Positions 7,560 through 17,051 are shown, numbered from the stretch's first letter. The stretch: DNA of 64,000 bases from Schlegelella_A sp038318385 (GCA_038318385.1 JBBQCD010000005.1:1-64000), one strand, 5' to 3'. Notes: generated by a model from the letters alone, not told the origin. Translations and numbers: made by a program.

Positions 7560-8504
7560 GTGACCCGTCCCCCCGTGCGCCCCTGTCGACGCCAGCGCGG
7601 CGCCGCCCTGCTGACGGCGATGATCATCGTCACGCTGGTGGCGACCCTGGCGGCGTCGATGGTCTGGCAGCAATGGCGCGCCGTCCAGGTCGAGAGCGCC
7701 GAACGCGCCCGCGCCCAGTCGGCATGGATCCTCGCCGGCGCCCTCGACTGGGCCCGCCTCATCTTGAAGGAAGATGCCCGCAACGGTGGCGCCGACCACC
7801 TCGGCGAACCCTGGGCGGTGCCGCTGGCCGAGGCCCGCCTGTCGACTTTCCTCGCCGCCGACAAGAACGCCACCGACGACGCGCCGGAGGCCTTCCTGTC
7901 GGGCGCGATCACCGACGCGCAGGCGCGCTTCAACCTGACCAACCTCGTCGCCGGCGGCAAGATCGATCCGCTCGAACTGGCCGCCTTCGGGCGCCTGTGC
8001 GAAACGATCGCGGTTTCCTCCGACGTCGCCGGCCGGATCGCCGGCGGGCTCCTGGCCGCGAGCAACGGAACCGACCCGGGCGCGCCGCTCTCGCCACGTT
8101 CGGCGGATCAATTGACATGGCTGGGCATCGACCCGCAGTCCGTGCGCATGTTGCAGCCCTACGTCGTGATGCTGCCGCGCGCCATGCCGATCAATGTCAA
8201 CACCGCGGCGCGGGAGGTCCTGGTCGCGGCCATGAAGATCGACCTGGCCACCGCCGAACGCCTCGTCCAGCTGCGTCAGCGCACGCCGTTCAAGAATCTC
8301 GAGCAGATCAAGCGCGAGGTTCCGACCCTCGAGGAGACGGTACAGAAGGACCTCGCCGTCATGTCGTTCTTCTTCGAGGTCCGCGGACGGCTGCGCCTGG
8401 GCGATCGCGTCCTCGAGCAGCGCAGCCTGATCGAGCGGCGTGGGCTGGAGACACTGGTCCTGCGCCGGGAGCAAATCTCCAGCCGCGACCAGCCGAACTC
8501 CTGA
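7560..8504 (+). CDS. gspK: Type II secretion minor pseudopilin GspK
   Basis: 314 residues from a GTG at 7560; a TTG at 7554 overlapping the gspJ stop is the alternative. After RRQRGAALLTAMIIVTLVATLAASM the usual Glu at position +5 is absent, as is normal for GspK, the subunit that caps the pseudopilus. The C-terminal half has the helix-hairpin-helix-like region INVNTAAREVLVAAM...AERLVQLRQRTPFKNLEQI typical of the family. Confidence 0.92.
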   Translation: MTRPPVRPCRRQRGAALLTAMIIVTLVATLAASMVWQQWRAVQVESAERARAQSAWILAGALDWARLILKEDARNGGADHLGEPWAVPLAEARLSTFLAADKNATDDAPEAFLSGAITDAQARFNLTNLVAGGKIDPLELAAFGRLCETIAVSSDVAGRIAGGLLAASNGTDPGAPLSPRSADQLTWLGIDPQSVRMLQPYVVMLPRAMPINVNTAAREVLVAAMKIDLATAERLVQLRQRTPFKNLEQIKREVPTLEETVQKDLAVMSFFFEVRGRLRLGDRVLEQRSLIERRGLETLVLRREQISSRDQPNS

Positions 8505-8575
8505 AAGCCGCGAAAAACGAGAACCAATGCTGCCATCGGGCTACAACAACAAGACGTAAGTCATTGATTGGCGTG

Positions 8576-8602
8576 GGTTTCCGGGTCCCGGAAACCTACA
8601 AT
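8576..8602 (+). promoter_or_regulatory. Perfect palindrome and -10-like sequence upstream of gspL
   Basis: GGTTTCCGGG (8576-8585) and CCCGGAAACC (8587-8596) form 10-bp arms around a single T. TACAAT, a good -10 hexamer, follows immediately at 8597-8602. The 124-base gap between gspK and gspL is the only real gap in an otherwise overlapping gsp operon. It may hold an internal promoter with an operator. A -35 is not clear, and no T-run follows, so it is not a normal terminator. Confidence 0.4.
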
Positions 8603-8628
8603 GCCGAAGCCCCAATTCACGCTTTTTC

Positions 8629-9891
8629 ATGTCGACCCTCGTTGTCTGCATCCCCGCCCGGCGGCGCCTGCGTGCGCTCGGCCCGGACGCTCCGCATGTC
8701 GAGTCGGACCGCATTCCGGGTGAGTACGACTATGTCGTCTCGCCGGACGGTCTCGAGGTCGAGACCGTCGGTCGCTGTGCGGCGTCGTTGCTGCCGCGGG
8801 CGGCGACCGTCGTGGCCGTCCTTGCCGACACCGACGTCAGCTGGCACCGCCTGGCGCTGCCGCGCGCGCCGTCAGCCCGACTGCGTGCCGCGCTGACGGG
8901 CATGCTGGAGGAGGCTTTGCTGGAGGATGCCGAAGCCGTCCATCTCGCCCTGGCGCCCGGAGCGACCGCCGGACAGCCCACATGGGTCGCGGCGGTCGAG
9001 CGGCAATGGTTGCGCAACGAGCTCGGCGCGCTGCAGCGCGCCCGCGTCTTCGTCGATCGGGTCGTGCCGATGGTCTGGCCGGACGACCCGCCGATCGGAC
9101 ACTTCTCCCCGCTCGAAGGGGCCGAGCCGGGCTCGCCCGGCGCGGTGGCGCTGACCTGGGCCCACATCGACGGGGTGGCGACCATGCGCTTGCAGGGCGG
9201 GCTCGCCCGGGCGCTGGTGCCGATGCCGCCGCCGCCGACCACACGCTGGAGCGCGGCGCCGGCCGCGGCGGCTGCCGCCGAACAATGGCTCGGCGCGCCG
9301 GTCAACGTCATGCCGCTCGAGCACCGGTTGCTGCAGGCCGCGCGCAGCCTCTGGAACCTGCGCCAGTTCGACCTCGCGCCGCGCACCCGGGGTGCGCGGG
9401 CGGTCCGCGATTCGGTGCGCCGCCTCCTCAGCCCCGCCTGGCGGCCGCTGCGAATCGGCGTCGTCGCCGTCGCCGTCGCCCAGGTCGTGGGGCTCAATCT
9501 CTGGGCCTGGCAGCAGCGGGGCGCGATCGAATCGCGAAGGGCGGCGCTGCAGAGCCTCGTCAAGACCAACTTTCCGCGCGCCAGCGAACTCGACATCCAG
9601 CGCGATGCCGCCGCCGTGATGCAACGCGAGACCCAGGCCCTGCGCACCCTCGCGGGCAAGGCCGGATCCAACGACCTGGAACCGATGCTGCTGGCGGCTG
9701 CGGCGGCCTGGCCGGCGGAGAGGCCGGTCGAGAACTTCCGCTACGAGCCCGGCCGGCTCGTCCTCGCCGCAACCGGCTGGACCGATGCGCAGGTCGAGGC
9801 CTTTCGCGGCCTGCTGCGTCCCGGTGGCTGGCAGGTCGAGGCCAGCGAGGGCCGGCTGACGCTGTCGCGCGCACGCGCCGCCGCGACATGA
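8629..9891 (+). CDS. gspL: Type II secretion inner-membrane platform protein GspL
   Basis: 420 residues. GspL recruits the ATPase GspE and pairs with GspM. The N-terminal 250 residues are the cytoplasmic actin-like domain (PRAATVVAVLADTDVSWHRLALP...LEEALLEDAE), followed by one membrane helix (about 279-295, IGVVAVAVAQVVGLNLWAW) and a periplasmic ferredoxin-like domain. It is preceded by a 124-base gap with a palindrome and may start a sub-operon. Confidence 0.9.
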   Translation: MSTLVVCIPARRRLRALGPDAPHVESDRIPGEYDYVVSPDGLEVETVGRCAASLLPRAATVVAVLADTDVSWHRLALPRAPSARLRAALTGMLEEALLEDAEAVHLALAPGATAGQPTWVAAVERQWLRNELGALQRARVFVDRVVPMVWPDDPPIGHFSPLEGAEPGSPGAVALTWAHIDGVATMRLQGGLARALVPMPPPPTTRWSAAPAAAAAAEQWLGAPVNVMPLEHRLLQAARSLWNLRQFDLAPRTRGARAVRDSVRRLLSPAWRPLRIGVVAVAVAQVVGLNLWAWQQRGAIESRRAALQSLVKTNFPRASELDIQRDAAAVMQRETQALRTLAGKAGSNDLEPMLLAAAAAWPAERPVENFRYEPGRLVLAATGWTDAQVEAFRGLLRPGGWQVEASEGRLTLSRARAAAT

Positions 9892-10406
9892 GCACCGACG
9901 CCTTGCAAGCCTCCGGCGACGCCGCGCCGAATCTCGGCCAGCAGGCGCGTGCGTTCTGGCGCAGCCGCGCACCGCGCGAGCGTCAGGCGCTCGGCGTCGG
10001 GCTGATCGCGGTCGCCGCCGTGCTCGCATGGATCGTCCTGGTGCAGCCGGCGTGGCGCACCGTGCGCGACGCGCCGGTGCAACTCGACCGGCTCGACCGG
10101 GAGATCCAGCAGATCCAGTCGACGGCCGAGGAAGTGCGCGCCTTGCGCGCGATCGCCCCGGTGTCGCTGACACAGGCGACGGCAGCGCTGAAAGCGGCCA
10201 CCGACCGCCTCGGAGATCGCGCCCGTCTGACGCTGCAGGGTGAGCGCGCGACCGCGACATTCACCGGCGTCGCCGCCGAAGACCTGGCGAGTTGGCTCAA
10301 CGAGGCGCGCAGCGCCGCCCGTGCCCGACCGACCGAGGCGAGCCTCGCCCGCGTCGCCCAGGGCTACAGCGGCACGGTCAGCGTCACCCTCGGGGGGGTC
10401 CCATGA
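9888..10406 (+). CDS. gspM: Type II secretion inner-membrane platform protein GspM
   Basis: 172 residues. It has a cytoplasmic N-terminus, one membrane helix (about 36-54, LGVGLIAVAAVLAWIVLVQ), a coiled-coil stretch (LDRLDREIQQIQSTAEEVRAL), and a periplasmic domain. This is the architecture of GspM, which dimerises with GspL. It overlaps gspL by four bases (ATGA). A run of seven G (10392-10398) sits in its last codons. Confidence 0.88.
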   Translation: MSTDALQASGDAAPNLGQQARAFWRSRAPRERQALGVGLIAVAAVLAWIVLVQPAWRTVRDAPVQLDRLDREIQQIQSTAEEVRALRAIAPVSLTQATAALKAATDRLGDRARLTLQGERATATFTGVAAEDLASWLNEARSAARARPTEASLARVAQGYSGTVSVTLGGVP

Positions 10407-11290
10407 TCCTCGGCCGCCGCAAGCGCCCGCTGTGGAACCCGACGGTCGCCTCGACGCATTGGGGCGAGTCGACGTTCGCCGAGCAGGCCTGGGACAAGTC
10501 ACGGGGCGCCGGCGTGCGCTGGGCCATCGCCGGCGCAATCGTCGGACTGCTGGTCGCCTTCATCGCCTTCGCACCGGCTGTCTGGCTGGCCGACTGGGTC
10601 GCGACCCAGACCGAGCAGAAGGTGTTGCTGGCGAACGCGCGCGGAACCATCTGGTCCGGCAGCGCCGAATTGATCCTCACCGGCGGGCGCGACAGCCGCG
10701 ACGCCAGTGCCCTGCCCGGGCGTCTGGAATGGTCGCTGGTGCCCACCGGCCTCGGCTTCGAGCTCCGCGCCCGCCATGAATGCTGCCTCAACGGTACGGT
10801 GACCGCGCGTGTGCGCCCCGGCCTGGGCCGCATCAGCGCGACCTTGAACCCTCCCCCCGGCGGCTGGGTCGGCCAGTGGCCCAGCGCCTGGCTCGGCGGC
10901 CTAGGAACGCCGTGGAACACGATGCAGCTCGGCGGCACCGTACGCGTCGTCACGCCGGGCCTGAGCATCGAGTCGGTGCAGGGGCGCTGGCGCCTCGACG
11001 GCAGCGCCGACATCGAACTCCTCAACGTCTCCTCGCGCGTCACCACGCTCGAGACCCTCGGCAGCTACCGCCTCACCCTGGCCGGTGGTGGCGAGAACGG
11101 CCCGACACGGCTGACGCTGTCGACGCAGGACGGGCCGCTGCAACTCACCGGCAGCGGCACCTGGGGCCCCGGCGGCGTGCGCTTTCGAGGCGAGGCCCGT
11201 TCGGCCGCTGTCGACGAAGCGGCGCTGTCGAACCTGCTGAACATCATCGGGCGGCGCGATGGCGCCAAGTCCGTCATTTCGATCGGATGA
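10403..11290 (+). CDS. gspN: Type II secretion protein GspN
   Basis: 295 residues. One N-terminal membrane helix (about 43-63) is followed by a beta-rich periplasmic domain (VWLADWVATQTEQKVLLANARGTIWSGSAELIL), the opening of the T2SSN family. GspN is optional in type II systems and its role is not settled. It overlaps gspM by four bases and is followed by gspD with another ATGA overlap. Confidence 0.85.
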   Translation: MILGRRKRPLWNPTVASTHWGESTFAEQAWDKSRGAGVRWAIAGAIVGLLVAFIAFAPAVWLADWVATQTEQKVLLANARGTIWSGSAELILTGGRDSRDASALPGRLEWSLVPTGLGFELRARHECCLNGTVTARVRPGLGRISATLNPPPGGWVGQWPSAWLGGLGTPWNTMQLGGTVRVVTPGLSIESVQGRWRLDGSADIELLNVSSRVTTLETLGSYRLTLAGGGENGPTRLTLSTQDGPLQLTGSGTWGPGGVRFRGEARSAAVDEAALSNLLNIIGRRDGAKSVISIG

Positions 11291-13569
11291 GCATGAAGCC
11301 ACGCGCCCCCTTTCCTCCTGTCGCGCGAGCCCTGCGGAAGACCGTGGCGTCGACGCTGGCCGTCGCCCTCGCCGCATCGACGCTGCTGCCGGCTCCGGCG
11401 GTCCAGGCCCAGGCCCGCAATGCCAAGGCCCGCAGCGCGGACGCGGTCACGCTGAACTTCGTCAACGCCGACATCGAGGGCGTGGCGCGAGCGATGGGTG
11501 CGATCCTCAAGCAGCAGTTCGTCGTCGACCCGCGCGTGCGCGGCAACATCACGCTGTACAGCGAGGAGCCGCTGACCCCGCGCGAGGCGTATCGAAGCTT
11601 CCTCGCGGCGCTGCGCGGCCTGGGCTTCGCGGTCGTCGAGGTCGGTGGACTGCAGAAGATCGTGCCGGAAGCCGATGCCAAGCTGCAGACGGGAACGGTC
11701 TCGGTCGGCGAGGTCTCGCGCCGCGGCGACCAGATCATCACGCAGATCTTCAAGCTGTCTTACGAGAACGCGAACAACCTCGTGCCGGTGCTGCGTCCGC
11801 TGATCAGCCCGAACAACACGATCAACGCCAACCCGAGCAGCAACTCGCTCGTCATCACCGACTACGCCGACAACCTGCAGCGCCTCGGCAAGATCATCGC
11901 CGCGATGGACACGCCTTCAGGCGGCGACGTCGAGGTGGTGCCGTTGCAGTACGCAGTCGCGGCGGACGTCGCGGCGCTGGTCCAGAGGTTGACCGACAGT
12001 GCCGGCGCGACTCCCGGGGTGCCCGGGGTCCCGGGCGGCGGCGCCGCGCCGTCCATCCTTGTCGACGCGCGCAGCAACTCGCTGATCGTGCGCACGCCGA
12101 ACGCCGCGCGCATGGCCGGCGTCCGCGCCCTGATCGGCAAGCTCGACCAGCCGCTGCAAGGCTCCAGCGCGGTCGGCAACATCTGGGTCGTGCACCTGAA
12201 AAATGCCGACGCGACGCGGCTCGCCGCGGTCCTGCGGGCAGCGTTCGCTTCGGCCGCCGGGCCGTCGACAGGCGGCGGGGGTGGCGGCACCTTGGCGAAC
12301 CCGGGCCTGACCCAGACGGCCACGGCGCCGGGAGCCAATGCCGCCGGTGCACCGACGGCGGCCACCGCGCCGATCAATCCGGCCGCCGCGCCCTCGACAG
12401 GCGGCTTCATCCAGGCCGATCCGGCGACGAATTCGCTCGTCATCACCGCGCCCGAACCGCTCTACCGCCAGGTGCGGGCGATGATCGACCAGCTCGACTC
12501 GCGCCGTGCCCAGGTCTACATCGAGAGCATGATCGTCGAGGTCTCGGGCGACAACGCCGCCGACTTCGGCTTCCAGTGGCAGGGGCTGCTCGGCAAGAAG
12601 GGCGACACCGTCATTCCGATAGGCGGCACCAACTTCAACACCGGCGGCAGCTCCGGCAACAACATCATCGGCCTGACCGGCGGACTCGTCGGCGGCACCG
12701 CCGCCGCGGCGGCGGCCGCCGCGGGCATATCCGAAGGGCTGAACGTGGGCATCATCCGCAACTACGGCGGGATCTACAGCCTGGCCGCGATCGCGCGCCT
12801 GCTGCAGAGCCAGACCAACACCAACATCGTCTCCACGCCGAACCTCATCACGCTCGACAACGAGGAGGCCAAGATCATCGTCGGCAGCAACGTCCCGTTC
12901 GTCACCGGACAGTTCACCAACACCGGCACGGCGACGACGAGCCCGTTCCAGACGATCGAGCGCAAGGACGTCGGCATCACGCTGCGGATCAAGCCGCAGA
13001 TTGGCGAGAACGGCGTCGTCCGCATGACCATCTTCCAGGAGTCGTCGAGCCTGTCGGACAAGGTCGCGCCAGGAACGTCGAACGCCGGGCCGTCGACGAA
13101 CAAGCGCTCGATCGAATCGAACGTCGTCGTCGACGACGGTCAGATCATCGTCCTCGGCGGGCTGATCGAGGACCGCTACAACGAGAACAAGTCGAAGGTG
13201 CCGCTACTCGGCGACCTGCCGTACGTCGGCGGCCTCTTCCGCAGCGAGAGCCGTACCAAGACCCGCACCAACCTGATGGTCTTCCTGCGGCCGGTGGTGA
13301 TGCGCGACGCGGAAAGCACCAACAAGCTCTCGCTCGACCGCTACGAACTCATCCGTGCCCAGCAGAAGGACAGCCAGCCGATACCGAGCGTGGTCGTGCC
13401 GATCAACGACGCGCCGGTGATTCCGCCGCTGCAGCTGCCGCTCGTGATCTCCCCGCCAACGCGGCCGCCAGAGGTCGCCCCGGCGCCGCTCGCGGTCCCG
13501 CCGAGCTCACCCGGTACCGACCCCAATCCGCTCGCCCGTCCGCCGGTCACCCGACCCTACGTGAACTGA
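11287..13569 (+). CDS. gspD: Type II secretion outer-membrane secretin GspD
   Basis: 760 residues. GspD forms the multimeric outer-membrane channel. A signal peptide (about 1-41, ending VQAQA) is followed by the N0 domain (VTLNFVNADIEGVARAMG), the N1-N3 domains (for example NNTINANPSSNSLVITD), a Gly/Ala-rich linker within N3 (about 335-370), and the secretin core (about 415-680) with the signature VPLLGDLPYVGGLFR. The tail after residue 690 is Pro-rich. No lipobox is seen. The start at 11287 overlaps the gspN stop; 11293 is the next in-frame ATG. Confidence 0.96.
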   Translation: MSMKPRAPFPPVARALRKTVASTLAVALAASTLLPAPAVQAQARNAKARSADAVTLNFVNADIEGVARAMGAILKQQFVVDPRVRGNITLYSEEPLTPREAYRSFLAALRGLGFAVVEVGGLQKIVPEADAKLQTGTVSVGEVSRRGDQIITQIFKLSYENANNLVPVLRPLISPNNTINANPSSNSLVITDYADNLQRLGKIIAAMDTPSGGDVEVVPLQYAVAADVAALVQRLTDSAGATPGVPGVPGGGAAPSILVDARSNSLIVRTPNAARMAGVRALIGKLDQPLQGSSAVGNIWVVHLKNADATRLAAVLRAAFASAAGPSTGGGGGGTLANPGLTQTATAPGANAAGAPTAATAPINPAAAPSTGGFIQADPATNSLVITAPEPLYRQVRAMIDQLDSRRAQVYIESMIVEVSGDNAADFGFQWQGLLGKKGDTVIPIGGTNFNTGGSSGNNIIGLTGGLVGGTAAAAAAAAGISEGLNVGIIRNYGGIYSLAAIARLLQSQTNTNIVSTPNLITLDNEEAKIIVGSNVPFVTGQFTNTGTATTSPFQTIERKDVGITLRIKPQIGENGVVRMTIFQESSSLSDKVAPGTSNAGPSTNKRSIESNVVVDDGQIIVLGGLIEDRYNENKSKVPLLGDLPYVGGLFRSESRTKTRTNLMVFLRPVVMRDAESTNKLSLDRYELIRAQQKDSQPIPSVVVPINDAPVIPPLQLPLVISPPTRPPEVAPAPLAVPPSSPGTDPNPLARPPVTRPYVN

Positions 13570-13582
13570 CCGCGAGGCGACC

Positions 13583-15004
13583 ATGGGCGCGCGCCACCCC
13601 CTTCCCTACGCCTACGCCAAGGCGCACACGCTGCTGCTCGAGGACGACGGCACGCAACTCGTGCTGTGGGCGCCCGAGGACATCAGCCTGACGGCGCTGA
13701 GCGAGGTGCTGCGGCTCTACGAGGTCGATGCCCTCGAACGCGAGTCGGCGACGACGCTCGCCGATCGCATCTCGGCGGTCTATGCCGGCGGCGAGTCGAG
13801 CGCTGCGGTGGTCATCGGCGAGGTCGAGAGCGCTGTCGACCTGTCGCGCATGATGCAAGAGCTGCCGGCGATCGAGGACCTCCTCGAAGCCTCCAACGAC
13901 GCGCCGATCATCCGCATGCTGAACGCCCTGCTGACGCAGGCCGCCAAGGACGGCGCGAGCGACATCCACATCGAACCGTACGAGCGCTCGAGCTCGGTGC
14001 GCTTTCGCGTCGACGGCACACTGCGCGAGGTGGTGCAGCCGAACAAGGCCCTGCACGCCGCGCTGATCTCGCGCCTGAAGATCATGGCCGAGCTCGACAT
14101 CGCCGAGCGCCGCCTGCCGCAGGACGGACGCATTTCGCTGCGCATCGGCGGGCGCGCCGTCGATGTCCGCGTCTCGACCTTGCCCTCCTCGTATGGCGAG
14201 CGCGCCGTGCTGCGACTGCTCGACAAGAGCGAATCGAAGTTCACGCTCGAAGGTCTCGGCATGAGCGGCGACGTGCTGACGAGCTTCGACCGCCTCGTCC
14301 ACCAACCGCACGGCATCGTCCTCGTCACCGGGCCGACCGGCTCGGGCAAGACGACCACGCTGTACGCCTCGCTGGGCCGTATCGACACCGCCGGCACGAA
14401 CGTGCTGACGGTCGAGGATCCGGTCGAGTACGAGCTCGCCGGCATCGGCCAGACGCAGGTGAACCCGAAGATCGACCTGACCTTCGCCAAGGCGCTGCGT
14501 GCGATCCTGCGCCAGGACCCCGACGTCATCATGATCGGCGAGATCCGTGACTTCGAGACCGCGCAGATCGCGATCCAGGCGTCGCTGACCGGCCACCTGG
14601 TACTGGCGACGCTTCACACCAACGATGCACCGTCGGCGGTGACCCGCCTGACCGACATGGGCGTCGAGCCCTTCCTGCTGAGCTCGAGCCTGCTCGGCGT
14701 GCTCGCGCAGCGCCTGGTGCGTCGGCTCTGCCCTGCCTGCAAGCAGGCCGACGCCCGCGGCCGCTATCACCCGGTCGGCTGCGCCGCATGCAGCACGACC
14801 GGCTACAAGGGCCGCACCGGCGTCTACGAGCTGATGGTCGCCGACGACAAGGTGCGCGCGCTCATCCACGGCCGCGCCGCCGAGTCGCAGCTCTTCGTCG
14901 CCGCCGAGGCCGGCGGCCTGCGCTCGATGCGCGAGGACGGCGAGCGGCTCGTCGACGAGGGCATCACCTCGCCCGAGGAAGTCATGCGGGTGACGCGCGA
15001 ATGA
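13583..15004 (+). CDS. gspE: Type II secretion ATPase GspE
   Basis: 473 residues. This cytoplasmic hexameric ATPase powers the pseudopilus. The Walker A GPTGSGKT is at 250-257, followed by an Asp box (VLTVEDPVEYEL), Walker B (PDVIMIGEIRD) and His box (HLVLATLHTNDA). The zinc-binding four-cysteine element CPAC...CAAC near residues 384-403 is typical of GspE/PilB. It is slightly shorter at the N-terminus than the Vibrio or Pseudomonas proteins. GAGG lies before the start. Confidence 0.96.
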   Translation: MGARHPLPYAYAKAHTLLLEDDGTQLVLWAPEDISLTALSEVLRLYEVDALERESATTLADRISAVYAGGESSAAVVIGEVESAVDLSRMMQELPAIEDLLEASNDAPIIRMLNALLTQAAKDGASDIHIEPYERSSSVRFRVDGTLREVVQPNKALHAALISRLKIMAELDIAERRLPQDGRISLRIGGRAVDVRVSTLPSSYGERAVLRLLDKSESKFTLEGLGMSGDVLTSFDRLVHQPHGIVLVTGPTGSGKTTTLYASLGRIDTAGTNVLTVEDPVEYELAGIGQTQVNPKIDLTFAKALRAILRQDPDVIMIGEIRDFETAQIAIQASLTGHLVLATLHTNDAPSAVTRLTDMGVEPFLLSSSLLGVLAQRLVRRLCPACKQADARGRYHPVGCAACSTTGYKGRTGVYELMVADDKVRALIHGRAAESQLFVAAEAGGLRSMREDGERLVDEGITSPEEVMRVTRE

Positions 15005-15036
15005 CACCTGCCCGCCCCGGCTGAAGCGCGCCGCCG

Positions 15037-16254
15037 ATGCCAGCCTACAAGTTCGAAGCTCTAGACGCTGCGGGCAAGTCCTCCACCGGCCTGCTCGACG
15101 CCGACAACGCCCGCGCGGCACGCGCCCAGCTGCGCGCGCAGTCGCTGGTGCCGCTGGCGGTGGAGCAGGTGGCCGCGGCCGGCACACAGGCCGAAGGCGG
15201 CCTGCGCCTGACGCGGCGCGTCTTCGGCACCACCGGCCTGGCCGTCTGGACGCGCCAGCTCGCCGGACTCGTGGGCTCCGGCCTGCCCCTCGAGCGCGCA
15301 CTGACTGCGCTGGCCGATGAAGCCGAGCAACCACGCCAGCGCGAACTGCTCGCCCATCTGCGCAGCGAGGTCAACGCCGGCGCGCCGTTCGCGCGCGCAC
15401 TCGGCAGTGCGCCACGTGAATTCGACGAGGTCTACCGCGGTGTCGTCGCCGCAGGCGAGCAGAGCGGGGCACTTGGCGCCGTGCTGGAGCGCCTGGCCGA
15501 CGACCTGGAGGAGCGCCAGGAACTCAAGGGCAAGCTCATCGGGGCGACGCTGTACCCGGCGATCGTCTCGCTGATCGCCATCGTCATCGTCATCTTCCTC
15601 GTCACCTACGTGGTGCCGCAGGTCGCCTCGGTCTTCACCAGCTCCAAGCGCGCCCTGCCGACCCTGACCGTGGCGATGCTCGGCATCAGTGCCTTCCTGC
15701 GCGAGTGGGGCTGGCTGCTGGCGCTGCTGCTGATCGCGGGCTTTGCGATGCTGACCGCGATGCTGCGCAACGAAGCCTTTCGCGAACGCTTCGACTCGGC
15801 CTGGCTGACCTTGCCGCTGGTCGGACGCCTCGCCCGCGGCTACAACGCGGCGCGCTTCGCCGGCACCCTGTCGATGCTCGCCGGCGCCGGCGTTCCGATC
15901 TTGAAGGCGCTGCAGGCCGCGGCCGAGACGCTTTCAAACCGGGCGATGCGCGCCGATGCCATGGATGCGCTGGTCCAGGTCCGCGAAGGCGCGCCGCTCG
16001 CCTCGGCGCTCGCCGGCAAGAAGCGCTTCCCCGGCATCCTCGCGATGTTCTCGCGCCTGGGCGAACAGACCGGCCAGCTGCCGCTGATGCTCGAGCGTGC
16101 CGCGCGCCAGCTGTCGACCGAGGTCCAGCGCCGCGCGCTGCAGATGGCCACGATCCTGGAGCCGCTGCTGATCGTGGTGATGGGCGTGGTCGTGATGCTG
16201 ATCGTGCTGGCGGTGCTGCTGCCGATCATCCAGCTCAACACCTGGGTGAAGTGA
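15037..16254 (+). CDS. gspF: Type II secretion inner-membrane protein GspF
   Basis: 405 residues, standard GspF length. Two homologous T2SSF cytoplasmic domains (about 70-195 and 270-390) are joined by three membrane helices (about 170-195, 220-245, 375-400). It opens MPAYKFEALDAAGKSSTG and ends VLAVLLPIIQLNTWVK, both very typical. GspF is the platform protein touched by GspE. It is the last gene of the operon. Confidence 0.96.
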   Translation: MPAYKFEALDAAGKSSTGLLDADNARAARAQLRAQSLVPLAVEQVAAAGTQAEGGLRLTRRVFGTTGLAVWTRQLAGLVGSGLPLERALTALADEAEQPRQRELLAHLRSEVNAGAPFARALGSAPREFDEVYRGVVAAGEQSGALGAVLERLADDLEERQELKGKLIGATLYPAIVSLIAIVIVIFLVTYVVPQVASVFTSSKRALPTLTVAMLGISAFLREWGWLLALLLIAGFAMLTAMLRNEAFRERFDSAWLTLPLVGRLARGYNAARFAGTLSMLAGAGVPILKALQAAAETLSNRAMRADAMDALVQVREGAPLASALAGKKRFPGILAMFSRLGEQTGQLPLMLERAARQLSTEVQRRALQMATILEPLLIVVMGVVVMLIVLAVLLPIIQLNTWVK

Positions 16255-16299
16255 TCGGGGTTCGTCGCCCGCAGCGGCAGGGGCCGCGATGTCCCCGCA

Positions 16300-16378
16300 C
16301 GCGGAAGCGGCCGGCCCACGCGGACTCCGTTTCGAAAATGCCCAGGCACTGCGTCCGCGTGAGCCGGCCGCTTCCGCG
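16300..16378. repeat. Long imperfect inverted repeat after the gsp operon
   Basis: 26-base arms at 16300-16325 and 16353-16378 match at 25 of 26 positions. The left arm runs CGCGGAAGCGGCCGGC...ACGCGGAC and the right arm is its reverse complement. The loop is 27 bases. No T-run follows on either strand, so it is not a standard intrinsic terminator, though such a stem would be very stable in RNA. It may stop transcription, protect the 3' end of the gsp mRNA, or bind a protein. Confidence 0.85.
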
Positions 16379-16614
16379 GCCCGCTGATCGACGATCGGCC
16401 TCCTTGCGGAGTATCCCGACACGTGGCCTGGCGGACCGTCGTCTCCCGCTGTGTCGGTGACATCGGCTCTGAGAAGCGATGGGTGCGAATTCAGATCGGT
16501 CTTTGACCAAAGACCTGGCCGGTCTCGCTCCTGCTACCCGGCAATCTTGCGGTCACCCGCATGGAGCCCCATACTTCCCACGGGCCTCTTCTCTTCGCGT
16601 CGGCCACGTGATTC
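16379..16614. other. Non-coding stretch between the gsp operon and a hypothetical gene
   Basis: No convincing gene is visible. A small hairpin, GGTCTTT-GACC-AAAGACC, lies near 16497-16514. No clear promoter can be assigned for the following gene. Confidence 0.4.
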
Positions 16615-16941
16615 ATGGAACCAGTGATGAATGTGTCGGAAGCTTTCGTGGGACGGTATGTCGCGGTGGGCATCATTGCGGACAACGGCTCCAACAGGGG
16701 CGTGGCTGGCCAGGAAACCTACCTGGTCAGCACATCCGACTGGTTTGCCTGGGACGGCGAGCGGCCCGACCACGCCGCGCAATTTTCCAGCCGCAAGCTG
16801 GCGATGGCAGCCGCACTGTCTTGTCGGGGGCCTCTGTTCCGAATGCCTCGCCCCGACAGCGTCCATGCGGTCGAGACCAGGCCGCCGGCATTCAGGGCGA
16901 CGATGACCCGCCCTGCAAATGGGGACAGCGTGGAAGACTGA
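16615..16941 (+). CDS. Small hypothetical protein
   Basis: 108 residues from the ATG at 16615; an in-frame ATG at 16627 (MNVSEAF) is equally likely. The protein reads like a compact soluble domain: VGRYVAVGIIADNG, then TYLVSTSDWFAWDGE, then a helix FSSRKLAMAAALSCRGP and LFRMPRPDSV. The region is somewhat less GC-rich than its neighbours, which makes chance opening more likely. I do not recognise a family and cannot propose a function. Confidence 0.45.
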   Translation: MEPVMNVSEAFVGRYVAVGIIADNGSNRGVAGQETYLVSTSDWFAWDGERPDHAAQFSSRKLAMAAALSCRGPLFRMPRPDSVHAVETRPPAFRATMTRPANGDSVED

Positions 16942-17051
16942 TGCTGGCCCGGGCGCAGTGCCTGAGCATTCCGACACAGAGCCCGGGCCAGCCCATTCCG
17001 TCGTGCCGTGAACCGGCGTCGCCACAGACGCGCGAACTATCATCGCAGCCC

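Noticed and set aside
10392..10398. Run of seven G at the gspM-gspN junction as a phase-variable tract
   Set aside because: The run is short for a GC-rich genome and in the last codons of gspM; nothing suggests switching.
10780..13691. Long frames overlapping gspN and gspD
   Set aside because: Composition is Arg/Gly/Pro-rich without motifs; gspN and gspD fully explain the region.
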